Notes under the pieces: generated by a model
What the model saw: only the letters and a program-made list of their open reading frames with translations
Databases searched by the model: none
Told to the model about the DNA's origin: nothing
Translations under genes and position numbers: made by a program
Assembly: GCF_023634765.1 (NCBI RefSeq)
Contig: NZ_JAMLFX010000001.1
Span: forward strand, 202,653 to 266,652
Direction of reading: 5' to 3'
From: Pseudomonas sp. AKS31
GTDB taxonomy: Bacteria > Pseudomonadota > Gammaproteobacteria > Pseudomonadales > Pseudomonadaceae
DNA length: 64,000 bases
In this document: piece after piece, positions 63,903 to 64,000 of the stretch
Numbering within the stretch: the first letter of the stretch is position 1
Layout: each line of letters starts with the position of its first letter

Positions 63903-64000
63903 ATGTTTGATGATCAAATTGGTATTTCCCGTATCGAGGTAAAACTCGACTCCACAAGGTCAGGCCAGCATAAAGTGCTGTATGCCAATGGGCGCATGCA
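63903..64000 (+). CDS. Paralogue family copy 3, cut by the window end
   Basis: Starting at ATG 63903, 32 codons are visible. They read ISRIEVKLDSTRSGQHKVLY then ANGRM, matching the block KVLYANGRM of copy 1 and GNGRM of copy 2. The N-terminus is about twelve residues shorter before this block than in the other copies. The gene continues beyond the window. It shows that the family is repeated on both sides of the LRR gene. Confidence 0.8.
   Translation, partial: MFDDQIGISRIEVKLDSTRSGQHKVLYANGRM

Overview
The window is chromosomal DNA of a Pseudomonas, most likely of the P. fluorescens group. The grounds are gene order (waaF-waaC-waaG-waaP and LPS kinases, msbA, dnpA, hldE, emrE-like, waaA, tolC, thiC, nudF, cpdA, parE, parC, serB, psd, rhdA, motA-motB, rsgA, orn), high GC content, Pseudomonas-type REP palindromes around the sequence GATCGCAGCCTTCGGCAGC, and an OAA-type lectin known from fluorescent pseudomonads. 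No rRNA, tRNA, CRISPR array, integrase or insertion sequence was seen.

Layout. 1-20.9 kb is an LPS core locus. It holds heptosyltransferases (waaF tail, waaC), a glucosyltransferase (waaG), four consecutive kinase-fold proteins (waaP, wapP, wapQ and a double-kinase protein) joined by start/stop overlaps, a small lipoprotein, a carbamoyltransferase, a GT2, a membrane GT-C-like protein, a kinase-like protein on the minus strand, msbA, mig-14-like, dnpA-like, hldE and three further putative core glycosyltransferases, one with sialyltransferase (GT29) motifs. No waaL-type O-antigen ligase is present in the window. 20.9-27.3 kb holds oxidoreductases, an SMR pump with a divergent LysR regulator, waaA and tolC. 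27.4-31 kb is a TPP riboswitch, thiC and a cytX-like transporter. 31-41.3 kb is a housekeeping stretch: nudF, DUF1249, cpdA, yqiA, parE, a phytase-like protein, an aspartic protease, parC and a PqiC-like lipoprotein. 41.3-41.7 kb is an inverted-repeat element with a tandem-repeat core. 41.7-53.7 kb holds ytjB-like, serB, a FimW-like PilZ protein, the lectin, psd, rhdA, an HDOD protein, motA-motB with a FliA-type promoter, and a sterol desaturase family protein.

53.8-55.6 kb is the most striking part: a compact minus-strand operon of a ThsB-like TIR protein, a caspase-like protease and a second TIR protein. It lies between the motAB region and rsgA. The TIR plus caspase pair matches the architecture described as type IV Thoeris, in which a TIR-made nucleotide signal activates a caspase-like protease. 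The second TIR gene makes this a possible variant.

After rsgA and orn, from 57.6 kb to the end, the DNA becomes more AT-rich between genes. It holds three paralogues of an unrecognised beta-rich protein family (the last cut by the window end), a core TRIC-family channel gene, and a large LRR protein that resembles Pseudomonas DUF6543/NEL effector-like proteins but stops where the NEL ubiquitin-ligase domain would be expected. The paralogue family and its association with the LRR protein may be an undescribed accessory system.
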